20,109 nucleotides of DNA from JBEKHI01 sp050012355. Lineage in GTDB: Bacteria; Actinomycetota; Actinomycetes; Streptosporangiales; Streptosporangiaceae. The DNA lies in the NCBI GenBank assembly GCA_050012355.1, contig JBEKHI010000115.1, positions 1 through 20,109 on the forward strand, read 5' to 3'. Positions 1 to 7,298 of this stretch are shown one piece after another. The notes beneath the pieces were generated by a model, which made no database searches, was not told where the DNA came from, and was given only the letters and a program-made list of their open reading frames with translations. Numbering within the stretch: the stretch's first letter is position 1; each line of letters begins with the position of its first letter. Both the position numbers and the translations under genes were made by a program.

Positions 1-42
1 GACATCGACCGGCCTCTAGCGCGGTCGATGTCACATCGACCG
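1..42. repeat. Triplicated 10-bp motif in alternating orientation inside the GH2 gene
   Basis: GACATCGACCG at 1-11 and its exact reverse complement at 22-32 form an 11-bp inverted repeat with a 10-nt spacer. ACATCGACCG follows again at 33-42. All lie in frame in the GH2 coding sequence, encoding part of a VDVTSTALEAGRC stretch. No function is implied by the sequence alone. Confidence 0.6.
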
Positions 43-2002
43 CACCCCCCGCCGATACCTTCACCTGGCCCCACGCCACTTCGTGGCCCGCGGGGGCCCA
101 GGGGAGGTCGCGGGCGAGGACCGCGCTGACCGTGAGCCAGGACTCGCCGGTGGTGGCGGGCAGCGGGGGCAGCGCGACCTGCGCGGACTCGCCGGGCGCC
201 AGGTCCGGCACGTCGAGCACGCCCGAGGCGACCGTTATCCCCTCTTCCGAGAGCACCCAGCGGAACGACAGGTGCGATATATCCGCGAAGTCGTACCGGT
301 TCGAGATCGTGTCCCCGGAGATGCGGACCGGCTCGATGACCTTCTTGTACTCGACCAGGCCGGGGGATGGCGTGCGATCGGGGAAGACCAGCCCGTCGAT
401 GCAGAAGTTGCCGCCGTGCACCTGCTCGCCGAAGTCCCCGCCGTAACCGAAGTCCCCGGTGTCGCGGAGCAAGCCGTGGTCGATCCACTCCCAGACGAAG
501 CCGCCCTGGCAACGCCGGTAGGTCTCGAACAGCCGCTGGTAGTCGGCGAGTGACCCGGGGCCGTTGCCCATCGCGTGCGCGTACTCGCACAGCAGGAACG
601 GCTTCCCGGCATGCTCGTCGCCCCGCCCGATGCTCTCGACCTTGTCCACCGGCGCGTACATCAGGCTGTAGACGTCGGAGTGCTGGTAGGACGGGTCACG
701 TTCGTAATGCAGCGGCCGTCCGGGGTCGCGGGCCCGCGCCCACTCCGCCAGCGAACCGAGGTTGACGCCGGTGCCGCTCTCGTTGCCGAGCGACCACATG
801 ATGATGCTCGGGTGGTTCTTGTCCCGCTCCACCATCCGGCGCATCCGGTCCAGCATCATCGGCGCCCACCGGGGGTCGTCGGCGGGGTTGCCCTGCCAGT
901 TGGTGAAGTGGAAGCCGTGCGTCTCGATGTCGCACTCGTCGATCACCCAGAGCCCGTATTCGTCGCACAGCTCAAGGAAGTACGGATGCGGCGGATAGTG
1001 ACTGGTGCGCACCGCGTTGATGTTGTGCCGCTTCATCAGCAGCACGTCCCGCAGCATCGTCTCCCGGTCCAGCGCCCGGCCCCGTTCGGGATGGTGCTCG
1101 TGCCGGTTGACGCCACGCAGCAGGATCCGGCGGCCGTTGACGGTCAGCACGCCATCGGTGATCGCGACGGTGCGGAATCCGATGCGGAGCGGGACTCGTT
1201 CACCCTCGGTGGCGAGCACGCCGTCATAGAGCCGTGGTTCCTCGGCCGACCACGGCTGCACGCGGGACAGACCGATGGGAACCCCGGCGGGCTGACGAAT
1301 GATGCCAAGCTCGGGCACGCTCACAATCGCCGGAACGTCCGCCGAGACGGTCAGCGTGCCGCCGCCGGTGCGATGGTCGTACGAGGCCCGCACGAAGAAG
1401 TCGTCGACGGCGTGCGGCGGCCGCGAGAGCAGCGTGACATCGCGGAAGATGCCGGGCAGCCACCACATGTCCTGGTCCTCCAGGTAGCTCCCAGAAGACC
1501 AGCGGTGTACGCGGACGGCCAGCACGTTGCCAGCGGGCTTCAGCATCGGCCCCGTGTCGAATTCCGCTGGCAGCCTGCTCCCCTTCGACGTCCCGAGGCA
1601 GTGGCCGTTCAGCCACACCATGAAACACGAATCGACGCCCTCGAAGCGGAGCACCGAGTCCGCCACCCGCCAGCCGGATGGCAGGTCGAACACGGTGACG
1701 TAGTCGCCGGTCGGGTTGTCATCGGGGACATGGGGCGGATCGACCGGGAACGGGTAGGGCGTGTTGGTGTACGCCGGCCGGTCCGCGGTGCCTTCCAGGA
1801 CCCAGTGCGAGGGCACCGGTATGTCCCGCCAGCCGGCCGCCGAGGGCGCGCCCTCGAGGAAGTCGACCGCGGGCGGGGAGGGCGACAGCCGGAACCGCCA
1901 GTTGCCGTTCAGGTCGAGCCGGGCCGCGTCCGAGCCGAAGGCGGCGCGCGGTTCCCGGCGTCCGGTCCCGGGGGTCAGGTCAGCGTAATACGGGGCAGTC
2001 AT
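1..2002 (-). CDS. GH2 family beta-galactosidase (LacZ type), 3' end cut by window edge
   Basis: An open frame of 667 codons runs from an ATG at 2002 to the left window edge without a stop. The order is that of LacZ-type glycoside hydrolase family 2: a sugar-binding jelly-roll domain (about residues 50-215, with NGNWRFRLSP and SYLEDQDMWWLPGIFRDV), an Ig-like domain (about 220-315), and a TIM barrel beginning at LLRGVNRHEHHP. The acid/base glutamate is E408 in SLGNESGTG and the nucleophile is E473 in CEYAHAMGNG. The last visible residues would be the start of the C-terminal small-chain domain, so roughly a third of a usual 1000-residue enzyme is missing. No signal peptide is visible, suggesting cytoplasmic hydrolysis of imported beta-galactosides. 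It diverges from a sugar-binding protein/GH127 operon, so the natural substrate may be a galactose-containing plant glycan rather than lactose. The ribosome binding site is weak. Confidence 0.93.
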   Translation of the reverse strand, partial: MTAPYYADLTPGTGRREPRAAFGSDAARLDLNGNWRFRLSPSPPAVDFLEGAPSAAGWRDIPVPSHWVLEGTADRPAYTNTPYPFPVDPPHVPDDNPTGDYVTVFDLPSGWRVADSVLRFEGVDSCFMVWLNGHCLGTSKGSRLPAEFDTGPMLKPAGNVLAVRVHRWSSGSYLEDQDMWWLPGIFRDVTLLSRPPHAVDDFFVRASYDHRTGGGTLTVSADVPAIVSVPELGIIRQPAGVPIGLSRVQPWSAEEPRLYDGVLATEGERVPLRIGFRTVAITDGVLTVNGRRILLRGVNRHEHHPERGRALDRETMLRDVLLMKRHNINAVRTSHYPPHPYFLELCDEYGLWVIDECDIETHGFHFTNWQGNPADDPRWAPMMLDRMRRMVERDKNHPSIIMWSLGNESGTGVNLGSLAEWARARDPGRPLHYERDPSYQHSDVYSLMYAPVDKVESIGRGDEHAGKPFLLCEYAHAMGNGPGSLADYQRLFETYRRCQGGFVWEWIDHGLLRDTGDFGYGGDFGEQVHGGNFCIDGLVFPDRTPSPGLVEYKKVIEPVRISGDTISNRYDFADISHLSFRWVLSEEGITVASGVLDVPDLAPGESAQVALPPLPATTGESWLTVSAVLARDLPWAPAGHEVAWGQVKVSAGGAVDVTSTALEAGRC

Positions 2003-2009
2003 CGCACCG

Positions 2010-2038
2010 AGCCTAACAATCAAACAGGGGATGATCAA
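2010..2038 (-). promoter_or_regulatory. Candidate promoter of the GH2 gene
   Basis: On the minus strand, TTGATC (2038-2033) and TAGGCT (2015-2010) are separated by 17 nt, a plausible vegetative -35/-10 pair ending 8 bp before the ATG. The -35 hexamer lies inside the palindrome at 2025-2055, so a bound repressor would block it. The short leader makes the exact assignment uncertain. Confidence 0.35.
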
Positions 2039-2055
2039 TCGTTTGATCACCCCTG
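2025..2055. promoter_or_regulatory. 31-bp palindrome, likely operator in the divergent GH2/SBP region
   Basis: CAGGGG at 2025-2030 mirrors CCCCTG at 2050-2055, and TGATCAA at 2032-2038 mirrors TTGATCA at 2043-2049, with one unpaired A at 2031 and a 4-nt centre. Position between two divergent sugar-utilisation transcripts suggests a repressor site, for example of a LacI- or GntR-type regulator. No regulator gene is in the window. A hairpin role is less likely because neither gene ends here. Confidence 0.55.
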
Positions 2056-2066
2056 CGCTCAGGGTC

Positions 2067-2096
2067 TTGACATCGCGGTGCATCGCACCGTATACA
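2067..2096 (+). promoter_or_regulatory. Consensus vegetative promoter for the SBP-GH127-SGNH operon
   Basis: A perfect TTGACA at 2067-2072 is followed by an 18-nt spacer and TATACA at 2091-2096, a strong sigma-70-type promoter about 100 bp before the GTG start. The spacer contains a 15-bp inverted repeat, CGGTGC-ATC-GCACCG (2076-2090), ideally placed for a repressor. Its right part, CATCGCACCG, is repeated exactly at 2000-2009 over the GH2 start codon, so both transcripts could share a regulator. Confidence 0.7.
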
Positions 2097-2195
2097 ACGA
2101 TGAAGCGTAGGTATAACGATTGACCGCACCTCTTCCCGGGACGTTCACCGGGTGGACCCTCGCATATATACCCACTCAGCGGAAGGCAACGAAGC

Positions 2196-3674
2196 GTGAA
2201 CGACATCCGCGATTCAAACGTTTCACCCAGGCCCGCCCGGCCACGGACGCCCTGGCCGGGAACACTCTCCCGGCGGAAGTTCCTTTCTTACACGGCCGTG
2301 GGCGCCGGCCTGGCTGGGATCGCCGGGTGCGGCGGCACGTCGATCGGGTCGGGTTCCACCACCACCGCCGGGACCGTCCAGGGGCCGGTCACCAGCAAGC
2401 TGTATCCGCTCGCGCAGGCGCAGAAGCTCAACAACAGCCTGCACTGGCCGACCGCTATCAACGAGCCGACCAAGCCGGTCACGATCACAGTGGCGCACAC
2501 CTGGACGCCGGACTTCTGGGTCCGTCAGCTGCAGTTCGACAAGTTCTTCCAGGAGCGGCACCCGAACATCACGATCTCCGCGCAGAACACGCCGGGCGCG
2601 GATTACCAGACGAAGTACTCGGTAGAGGGATCGTCCGGGAGCCTGCCCGATGTGATGTACGCGCAGTACGCCTTCGCGCAGAACTTCATCCAGGCGAACA
2701 GGTTCGTCGCCCTGGACAGCTACATGACGGCCCAGCCCGGCTTCGACGAAGGCGACTTCGCCGGCCCGGCGCTGACGTTCTACCAGAGCGGCAATAACAC
2801 CTACGGACTGGCCTACGACGTCGAGCCGCTGATCCTGGTGTACAACAAGACCTTCTTCGACAAGGCGGGCGAGGCGTACCCGGCGACCGAATGGACGATG
2901 GACGACCTGCTGGCGAAGGCGAAGAAGCTGAACTCGGGGTCCGGCGCGGACCGCATCTTCGGTTTCGGCTCGTTCGCGCAGCTCGATTTCCCGTACGCGG
3001 GCCCGATGTACCTGCAGCCGTTCGGCGCCCGGTTGCTCAACCCGGAGCAGACTCAGTGCACGGTGAACACCCCCGCCGCGGCCACCGCCATGGATTTCTG
3101 GGTGAACCAGCTCGGTCCCTACGTGCCGACGTACGCGGAGAACCTGGCGATCACCAGCGCCGGGGTTAGCGCGTTTGTCGAGGGCAAGGCGGCGATGGAT
3201 ATCGCGGGCACCTGGCTGACCGCGTTCCTCAAATCGGAAACGAGCATCGACTTCGGTTACGCGAACTGGCCGTCAGGTCCGGCCGCGCACGTCACCGCGT
3301 CCGATGGAAGCTGCTACTCGATCACCACCGACAGCAAGGAGCGGGACGCGGCCTGGATCTACCTCAACGAGTACACCTCGACAGCTGGCCTGACGTTCAT
3401 GTTCTCCACCACGGGGGCGGGCAGCCCGGCGCGGACGTCGGCGTGGCCGGCGTACCTGGACTACACCGGTGACGTGACCGGCGCCAGCTACTTCCTGACC
3501 GCGCTGAACTCCTACGCCACAGCGGACGGCGTCAGCTACAAGCCGCAGGGCACCGAGATCACGGACGTGATCACGCCGATCTGGCAGAAGGTCTGGGAGC
3601 ACGGCCTGAGCGTCCCCGACGGGCTGCAGCAGGTGCAGTCCGCGGTCGCGCCGCTTGCCGCAAAGAACGCGTGA
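2196..3674 (+). CDS. Tat-exported lipoprotein, sugar ABC transporter substrate-binding protein
   Basis: The 492-residue protein begins at GTG 2196 with GGAAGG nine bases upstream. Its N-terminus has a twin-arginine motif (SRRKFLS, residues 25-31), a hydrophobic stretch, and a lipobox IAGC with the lipidated cysteine at 45, so it should be Tat-exported and membrane-anchored. The mature part has the pattern of family 1 carbohydrate-binding proteins: ITVAHTW opening strand, a LPDVMYAQ segment, YGLAYDVEPLILVYNK hinge region and a C-terminal helical lobe. It would capture mono- or oligosaccharides for a CUT1-type ABC importer. The following gene is a GH127 enzyme overlapping its stop by 4 bp, which points to arabinose-containing ligands. 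The two permease genes that normally follow are missing here, so it must use permeases encoded elsewhere or be non-functional in transport. Confidence 0.92.
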   Translation: MNDIRDSNVSPRPARPRTPWPGTLSRRKFLSYTAVGAGLAGIAGCGGTSIGSGSTTTAGTVQGPVTSKLYPLAQAQKLNNSLHWPTAINEPTKPVTITVAHTWTPDFWVRQLQFDKFFQERHPNITISAQNTPGADYQTKYSVEGSSGSLPDVMYAQYAFAQNFIQANRFVALDSYMTAQPGFDEGDFAGPALTFYQSGNNTYGLAYDVEPLILVYNKTFFDKAGEAYPATEWTMDDLLAKAKKLNSGSGADRIFGFGSFAQLDFPYAGPMYLQPFGARLLNPEQTQCTVNTPAAATAMDFWVNQLGPYVPTYAENLAITSAGVSAFVEGKAAMDIAGTWLTAFLKSETSIDFGYANWPSGPAAHVTASDGSCYSITTDSKERDAAWIYLNEYTSTAGLTFMFSTTGAGSPARTSAWPAYLDYTGDVTGASYFLTALNSYATADGVSYKPQGTEITDVITPIWQKVWEHGLSVPDGLQQVQSAVAPLAAKNA

Positions 3675-5449
3675 GGCAGTATCCACCCGGCCAGGTGCGG
3701 CTGCTGCCCACCCTGGGCCGGATTGACTACGCGGATCAGGTCAGCCCGTTCGCGCACCGCGTCTCGCTGGTGCGCGGCTACCTGATGAGCCTGGCCCCCG
3801 AGAACCTGCTGCGCCCGTTCCGTTTCGAGGCGGGGATCGCCGCGCCGTCGGCCGGTGCTGGACACGGCGGCTGGGAGGCGCTGGAGTCGCAGCTACGCGG
3901 CCACTTCCTCGGTCACTGGCTGTCGGCCGCCAGCCGACTAGGCGATATCGAACTCCGAGCGCGGGCGACGACGATCGTCGAGGGACTCGCGGAATGCCAG
4001 CGGGAAAACGGTGGCGAGTGGGTCTTCTCGATCCCGGAAAAATACCTGCACCGGATCGCCCAGGACAAGCCCGTCTGGGCGCCGCACTACACCATCCACA
4101 AGACGCTGATGGGCCTGCTCGACGCGCACCGTTACCTCGGCAGCGACCTCGCGCTCGACCTGGTGACGAACGCCGCTTACTGGTTCCTCCGGTGGACCGA
4201 CGGCCGGTCCATGGACGACATCCTGGATCACGAAACCGGCGGCATGCTCGAGGCGTGGGCCGACCTGTACGCCGTCACCGGTGACCCCAGGCATCTCGAG
4301 CTTGCGCACCGGTACGTGCGGCACCGGCTCTTCGGCCGGCTGCTCGCGCGCGAGGATCCGCTGACCAACCGGCACGCCAACACCACCATTCCCGAGGTAC
4401 TCGGCGCCGCCCGAATGCACGAGGTCACCGGCCAGGAAAGCTGGCGGGCGATCACCGAGGCGTACTGGGACTGCGCCGTGACCCGGCGCGGTTACTTTGC
4501 GACCGGCGGCCAGGGCAGCTACGAGATGTGGACGCCGCCGCAGGAGTTCGCCGCTCGTCTCGGCGCCCGCACCCAGGAGCACTGCACGGTCTACAACATG
4601 ATGCGGCTGGCTGACGTGCTGCTGCGCTGGACCGGCGAACCGGCGTACGCGGACTACTGGGAGCGGAACCTGTACAACGGGATGCTGGCCCAGCAGCATC
4701 CCGGCACCGGCATGGTCACCTATTACCTGCCGCTGTGCCCGGGCGGGCACAAGACCTGGGCCACCGCTACGGACAGCTTCTGGTGCTGCGTGGGGACCAT
4801 GGTGCAGGCCCACACCCAGCACAACGAATCTATCTATTTCAAAACGGCGGATGGTGTATCGATCGCCCAGTACATCCCCTCGGTCCTCGACGCCGACGGA
4901 GTGCGGATCGAGCAGCGACCCGATCGCGAGGTCGGCACCCACATCGCGGTGACGTCCGATACCGGTGCTATCCGGCGGCCCGGCCGCCGGGTGACCGAGC
5001 TGACCGTCGCCGCCCCGGACGAGCTCACTCTCCGGCTTCGCATCCCGTGGTGGGTCCGCGGTAAGGCGTCCATCCAGATTGATGGCGGCTCCCCGATCCT
5101 GGCGGCGCCCGGCGAATTCGCCGAGATCCGGCGGCGCTGGACGGGCGAGGTGATCCGGCTTGAGTTCCCGTCCGGCCTGACCGCGGAACGGCTGCCCGAC
5201 CGGCCGGACACGGTCGCCTTCCTGGACGGTCCGGTGGTGCTGGCTGGGCTGTGCGCGGCGGAACAGCCGCTGACCGGCGACGTTACCCGGCCGGAGGAGT
5301 TGCTGTGGCCGGATGATGAACGCGACCCGTTCCGCTGGAACGGCGGATACCGGGTCCGCGGGCAGGCCGGCGGCCTGCGATTCATGCCTCTGCATGAGGT
5401 GACCGATGAGCAGTACAGCGTCTACTTTCCGGTGGTGAACCAGACATGA
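3671..5449 (+). CDS. GH127-type beta-L-arabinofuranosidase (DUF1680 family)
   Basis: The 592-residue protein starts at GTG 3671, overlapping the previous stop (GTGA), so it is translationally coupled. It has an N-terminal alpha-barrel (about 1-400) and a beta-sandwich C-terminal part. Residues matching the zinc/cysteine catalytic centre of GH127 enzymes are visible: E303 and C305 in QEHC, and the pair C372-C373 in FWCCVG, one of which is the family nucleophile. E285 in GSYEMW is a likely acid/base by spacing, though this I infer. Such enzymes remove terminal beta-L-arabinofuranose from plant hydroxyproline-rich glycoproteins and related glycans. There is no signal peptide, so it likely acts on imported oligosaccharides in the cytoplasm. 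Length is normal for a compact family member. Assignment to GH127 rather than a sister family such as GH146 is not certain. Confidence 0.88.
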   Translation: MRQYPPGQVRLLPTLGRIDYADQVSPFAHRVSLVRGYLMSLAPENLLRPFRFEAGIAAPSAGAGHGGWEALESQLRGHFLGHWLSAASRLGDIELRARATTIVEGLAECQRENGGEWVFSIPEKYLHRIAQDKPVWAPHYTIHKTLMGLLDAHRYLGSDLALDLVTNAAYWFLRWTDGRSMDDILDHETGGMLEAWADLYAVTGDPRHLELAHRYVRHRLFGRLLAREDPLTNRHANTTIPEVLGAARMHEVTGQESWRAITEAYWDCAVTRRGYFATGGQGSYEMWTPPQEFAARLGARTQEHCTVYNMMRLADVLLRWTGEPAYADYWERNLYNGMLAQQHPGTGMVTYYLPLCPGGHKTWATATDSFWCCVGTMVQAHTQHNESIYFKTADGVSIAQYIPSVLDADGVRIEQRPDREVGTHIAVTSDTGAIRRPGRRVTELTVAAPDELTLRLRIPWWVRGKASIQIDGGSPILAAPGEFAEIRRRWTGEVIRLEFPSGLTAERLPDRPDTVAFLDGPVVLAGLCAAEQPLTGDVTRPEELLWPDDERDPFRWNGGYRVRGQAGGLRFMPLHEVTDEQYSVYFPVVNQT

Positions 5450-6687
5450 TCACTCGACGCAATGGATTGCTGGCCGCTGGCGCCATGCTGGGAGCCGCCG
5501 CGCTCCCCGGCAGTGCCTCGGCTTCGGAGTTGCCCGGCTCAGGAGATGGCTGGGTCGGCAGTTGGGGCGCGGCCACTTGCTCCGGCATCACCGAGCTTGG
5601 CAGCGCCGCCCTCACCGTGCGAAACGTCGTGCACACCAGCCTCGGCGGCCCGGCAATCCGGCTCCGGCTGAGCAATGCGTTCGGCACGGCGACGTTCACG
5701 CCCACCGCGGTCACGGTGGGAATCCCGGTATCCGCGGGCAGCGCGGAGGCCAAGGAGATCGTGCCGGTGACGTTCGACGGCCTTCTCGCGATCACGATCC
5801 CGGTCGGCGCCGAGGTGATCAGCGACCCGGTTCCGCTAGCGGTCGCTCCCGAGAGCGACCTGCTGGTCTCGGTGGGGGTAGCGGCCGGGACCAATCCCGC
5901 GACCTTCCACCTGCACGCCACTCAGGTGAACTACGTGGCCGACGGTGACGATCACGCGGCCGACCTGGCGGGCACCGCTTTCAGCACGACGACGGATTCA
6001 TGGTTTTACGTGACCGGGGTGGACGTGCGCTCCTCTGGTGCGCGGGGGACCGTGGTGTGCCTGGGCGACTCGATCACCGACGGGGTTACCTCCACGGTGG
6101 GCGCCGATGATCGCTGGCCCGACTACCTGGCCAGGCGACTGCTCAAGCTGCCACCCCAGCAGCGATTCGGTGTGCTGAACGCGGGCATCAGCGGGAACCG
6201 GGTGCTGCTCGACGGCGCGGCGCTGGCCCCGGGCTATGCCGCGGCCGGGCAGAGCGCGGTGGCCCGGGTGCAGCGGGACGTGCTGAGCCGCACCAATGTG
6301 CGGACGCTGATCCTGTTCGAAGGCATTAACGACCTCATCTGGCTGCCGAGCCAGCTGGACCCGCAGCAGATCACCGGCGGCCTGCGGCAGATCATCCAGC
6401 AGGCGCACGCCGTCGGCGTCCGTGTCATCAGCGCGACGCTGACCCCGGCGGGCGGTTACACCGGTGGCGGTTTCGGTGCGCCGCAGGAGGCCGCCAGGCA
6501 AGCCGTCAACGCCTGGATCAGGCACAGCGGAGTCCCGGACGCGGTGCTGGACTTCGACGCGGTGCTCCGTGACCCGTCGGACCCTGGGGTCATCGCGCCC
6601 TGGTACGACTCAGGCGACAACCTGCACCCCAACGACGCCGGCTACCAAGCCCTCGCCAACTCGATCAACCTCGCCGACCTCAGCTGA
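5446..6687 (+). CDS. Exported SGNH/GDSL-family hydrolase
   Basis: The 413-residue protein begins at ATG 5446, overlapping the GH127 stop by 4 bp (ATGA). An N-terminal ITRRNGLL segment followed by a hydrophobic stretch and ASA at 24-26 indicates a signal peptide, possibly Tat-dependent, cleaved after residue 26. Residues 30-195 look like an accessory beta domain; the catalytic domain follows. The SGNH blocks are present: GDSITDG with nucleophile S209, AGISGNR (block II), GIND with N295, and DNLHPND with D391 and H394. This family hydrolyses esters and often deacetylates plant polysaccharides; the operon context suggests it removes acyl groups outside the cell before glycosidase action. The exact ester is not deducible. 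Its end overlaps the convergent GtrA-like gene by 8 bp. Confidence 0.9.
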   Translation: MITRRNGLLAAGAMLGAAALPGSASASELPGSGDGWVGSWGAATCSGITELGSAALTVRNVVHTSLGGPAIRLRLSNAFGTATFTPTAVTVGIPVSAGSAEAKEIVPVTFDGLLAITIPVGAEVISDPVPLAVAPESDLLVSVGVAAGTNPATFHLHATQVNYVADGDDHAADLAGTAFSTTTDSWFYVTGVDVRSSGARGTVVCLGDSITDGVTSTVGADDRWPDYLARRLLKLPPQQRFGVLNAGISGNRVLLDGAALAPGYAAAGQSAVARVQRDVLSRTNVRTLILFEGINDLIWLPSQLDPQQITGGLRQIIQQAHAVGVRVISATLTPAGGYTGGGFGAPQEAARQAVNAWIRHSGVPDAVLDFDAVLRDPSDPGVIAPWYDSGDNLHPNDAGYQALANSINLADLS

Positions 6688-7168
6688 CCCCGGCCGCGTC
6701 GCGGAAGACCAGCCACCGCATGGCGACGTACAGCCATACCGCCTCGCAGGCCGCCGCGATCACCCTGGCCACCTCGTAGTTCACGCCGAGCGCGGCCAGG
6801 CCGGCGCCGACGCCGAGGATCAGGGCGACGTAGTTGACGATTATCACCGCGGCGTAGACGCCGAGCTGGCGGCCGGCCGGGGAGCGGGAGCGGAAGTTCA
6901 GTACCCGGTTGAGCAGGTAGGAGAGCGCGGACGCGACGGCGTAGGACAGCGTGATGCTCACCGGCACCGGCCAGCCCAGGTCCCCGTGGAAGGTGGCCAG
7001 CAGCAGGAGGTCGCAGGTGAACGTGAAGCTGTTGATGATCGCGTAGCCGAGCAGGCTGGGCGGAACGGTCCGCGACAGGCCGAACGGAAGCCGCCGCGTT
7101 GCCGCCGCCATCGCGGTCGCGAACCACTCGCCGTGCCATGCCCCCGCCATGGCGCCATTGTGGTGCAC
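6680..7168 (-). CDS. GtrA-like small polytopic membrane protein
   Basis: The product of up to 162 residues has four hydrophobic segments (about 38-60, 68-88, 101-125, 132-150) and the NRVLNF motif (87-92) after the second, as in the GtrA family. Family members take part in moving lipid-linked sugars across the membrane for surface polysaccharide modification or cell-wall arabinogalactan assembly. No glycosyltransferase partner is adjacent. The start is uncertain: GTG 7168 gives the longest form, but ATG 7150 or ATG 7111 are possible and none has a good ribosome binding site. The gene converges on the SGNH hydrolase with overlapping stops and no room for a terminator. Confidence 0.83.
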   Translation of the reverse strand: MHHNGAMAGAWHGEWFATAMAAATRRLPFGLSRTVPPSLLGYAIINSFTFTCDLLLLATFHGDLGWPVPVSITLSYAVASALSYLLNRVLNFRSRSPAGRQLGVYAAVIIVNYVALILGVGAGLAALGVNYEVARVIAAACEAVWLYVAMRWLVFRDAAGVS

Positions 7169-7298
7169 GCGGGCGGCTGGCCGTCAACCGCGGGGCGTCT
7201 AGCAGGCGAACGAGCCGGCCCGGCGGACAATCTGCGATTATCGCGCTACTGTCTGTCTGGTTGGTGTACGCATGGCGTCTTTTCCGGGAGGGGTTTCG

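Noticed and set aside
1..42. Attachment site or transposon end at the left edge
   Set aside because: The repeat is within a continuous GH2 reading frame and no integrase or transposase is present.
575..2110. Long plus-strand open frame of 511 codons
   Set aside because: It is the antisense of the GH2 gene; its composition (His/Val/Arg-rich, no motifs) is typical of a high-GC shadow frame, and the minus frame has full GH2 motifs.
3938..5395. Minus-strand open frame of 485 codons
   Set aside because: Antisense shadow of the GH127 gene, which has catalytic motifs and operon overlaps.
7272..7298. Nine-residue longer start of the LuxR-type regulator
   Set aside because: These codons contain the GGGAGGGG ribosome binding site of the GTG at 7299.
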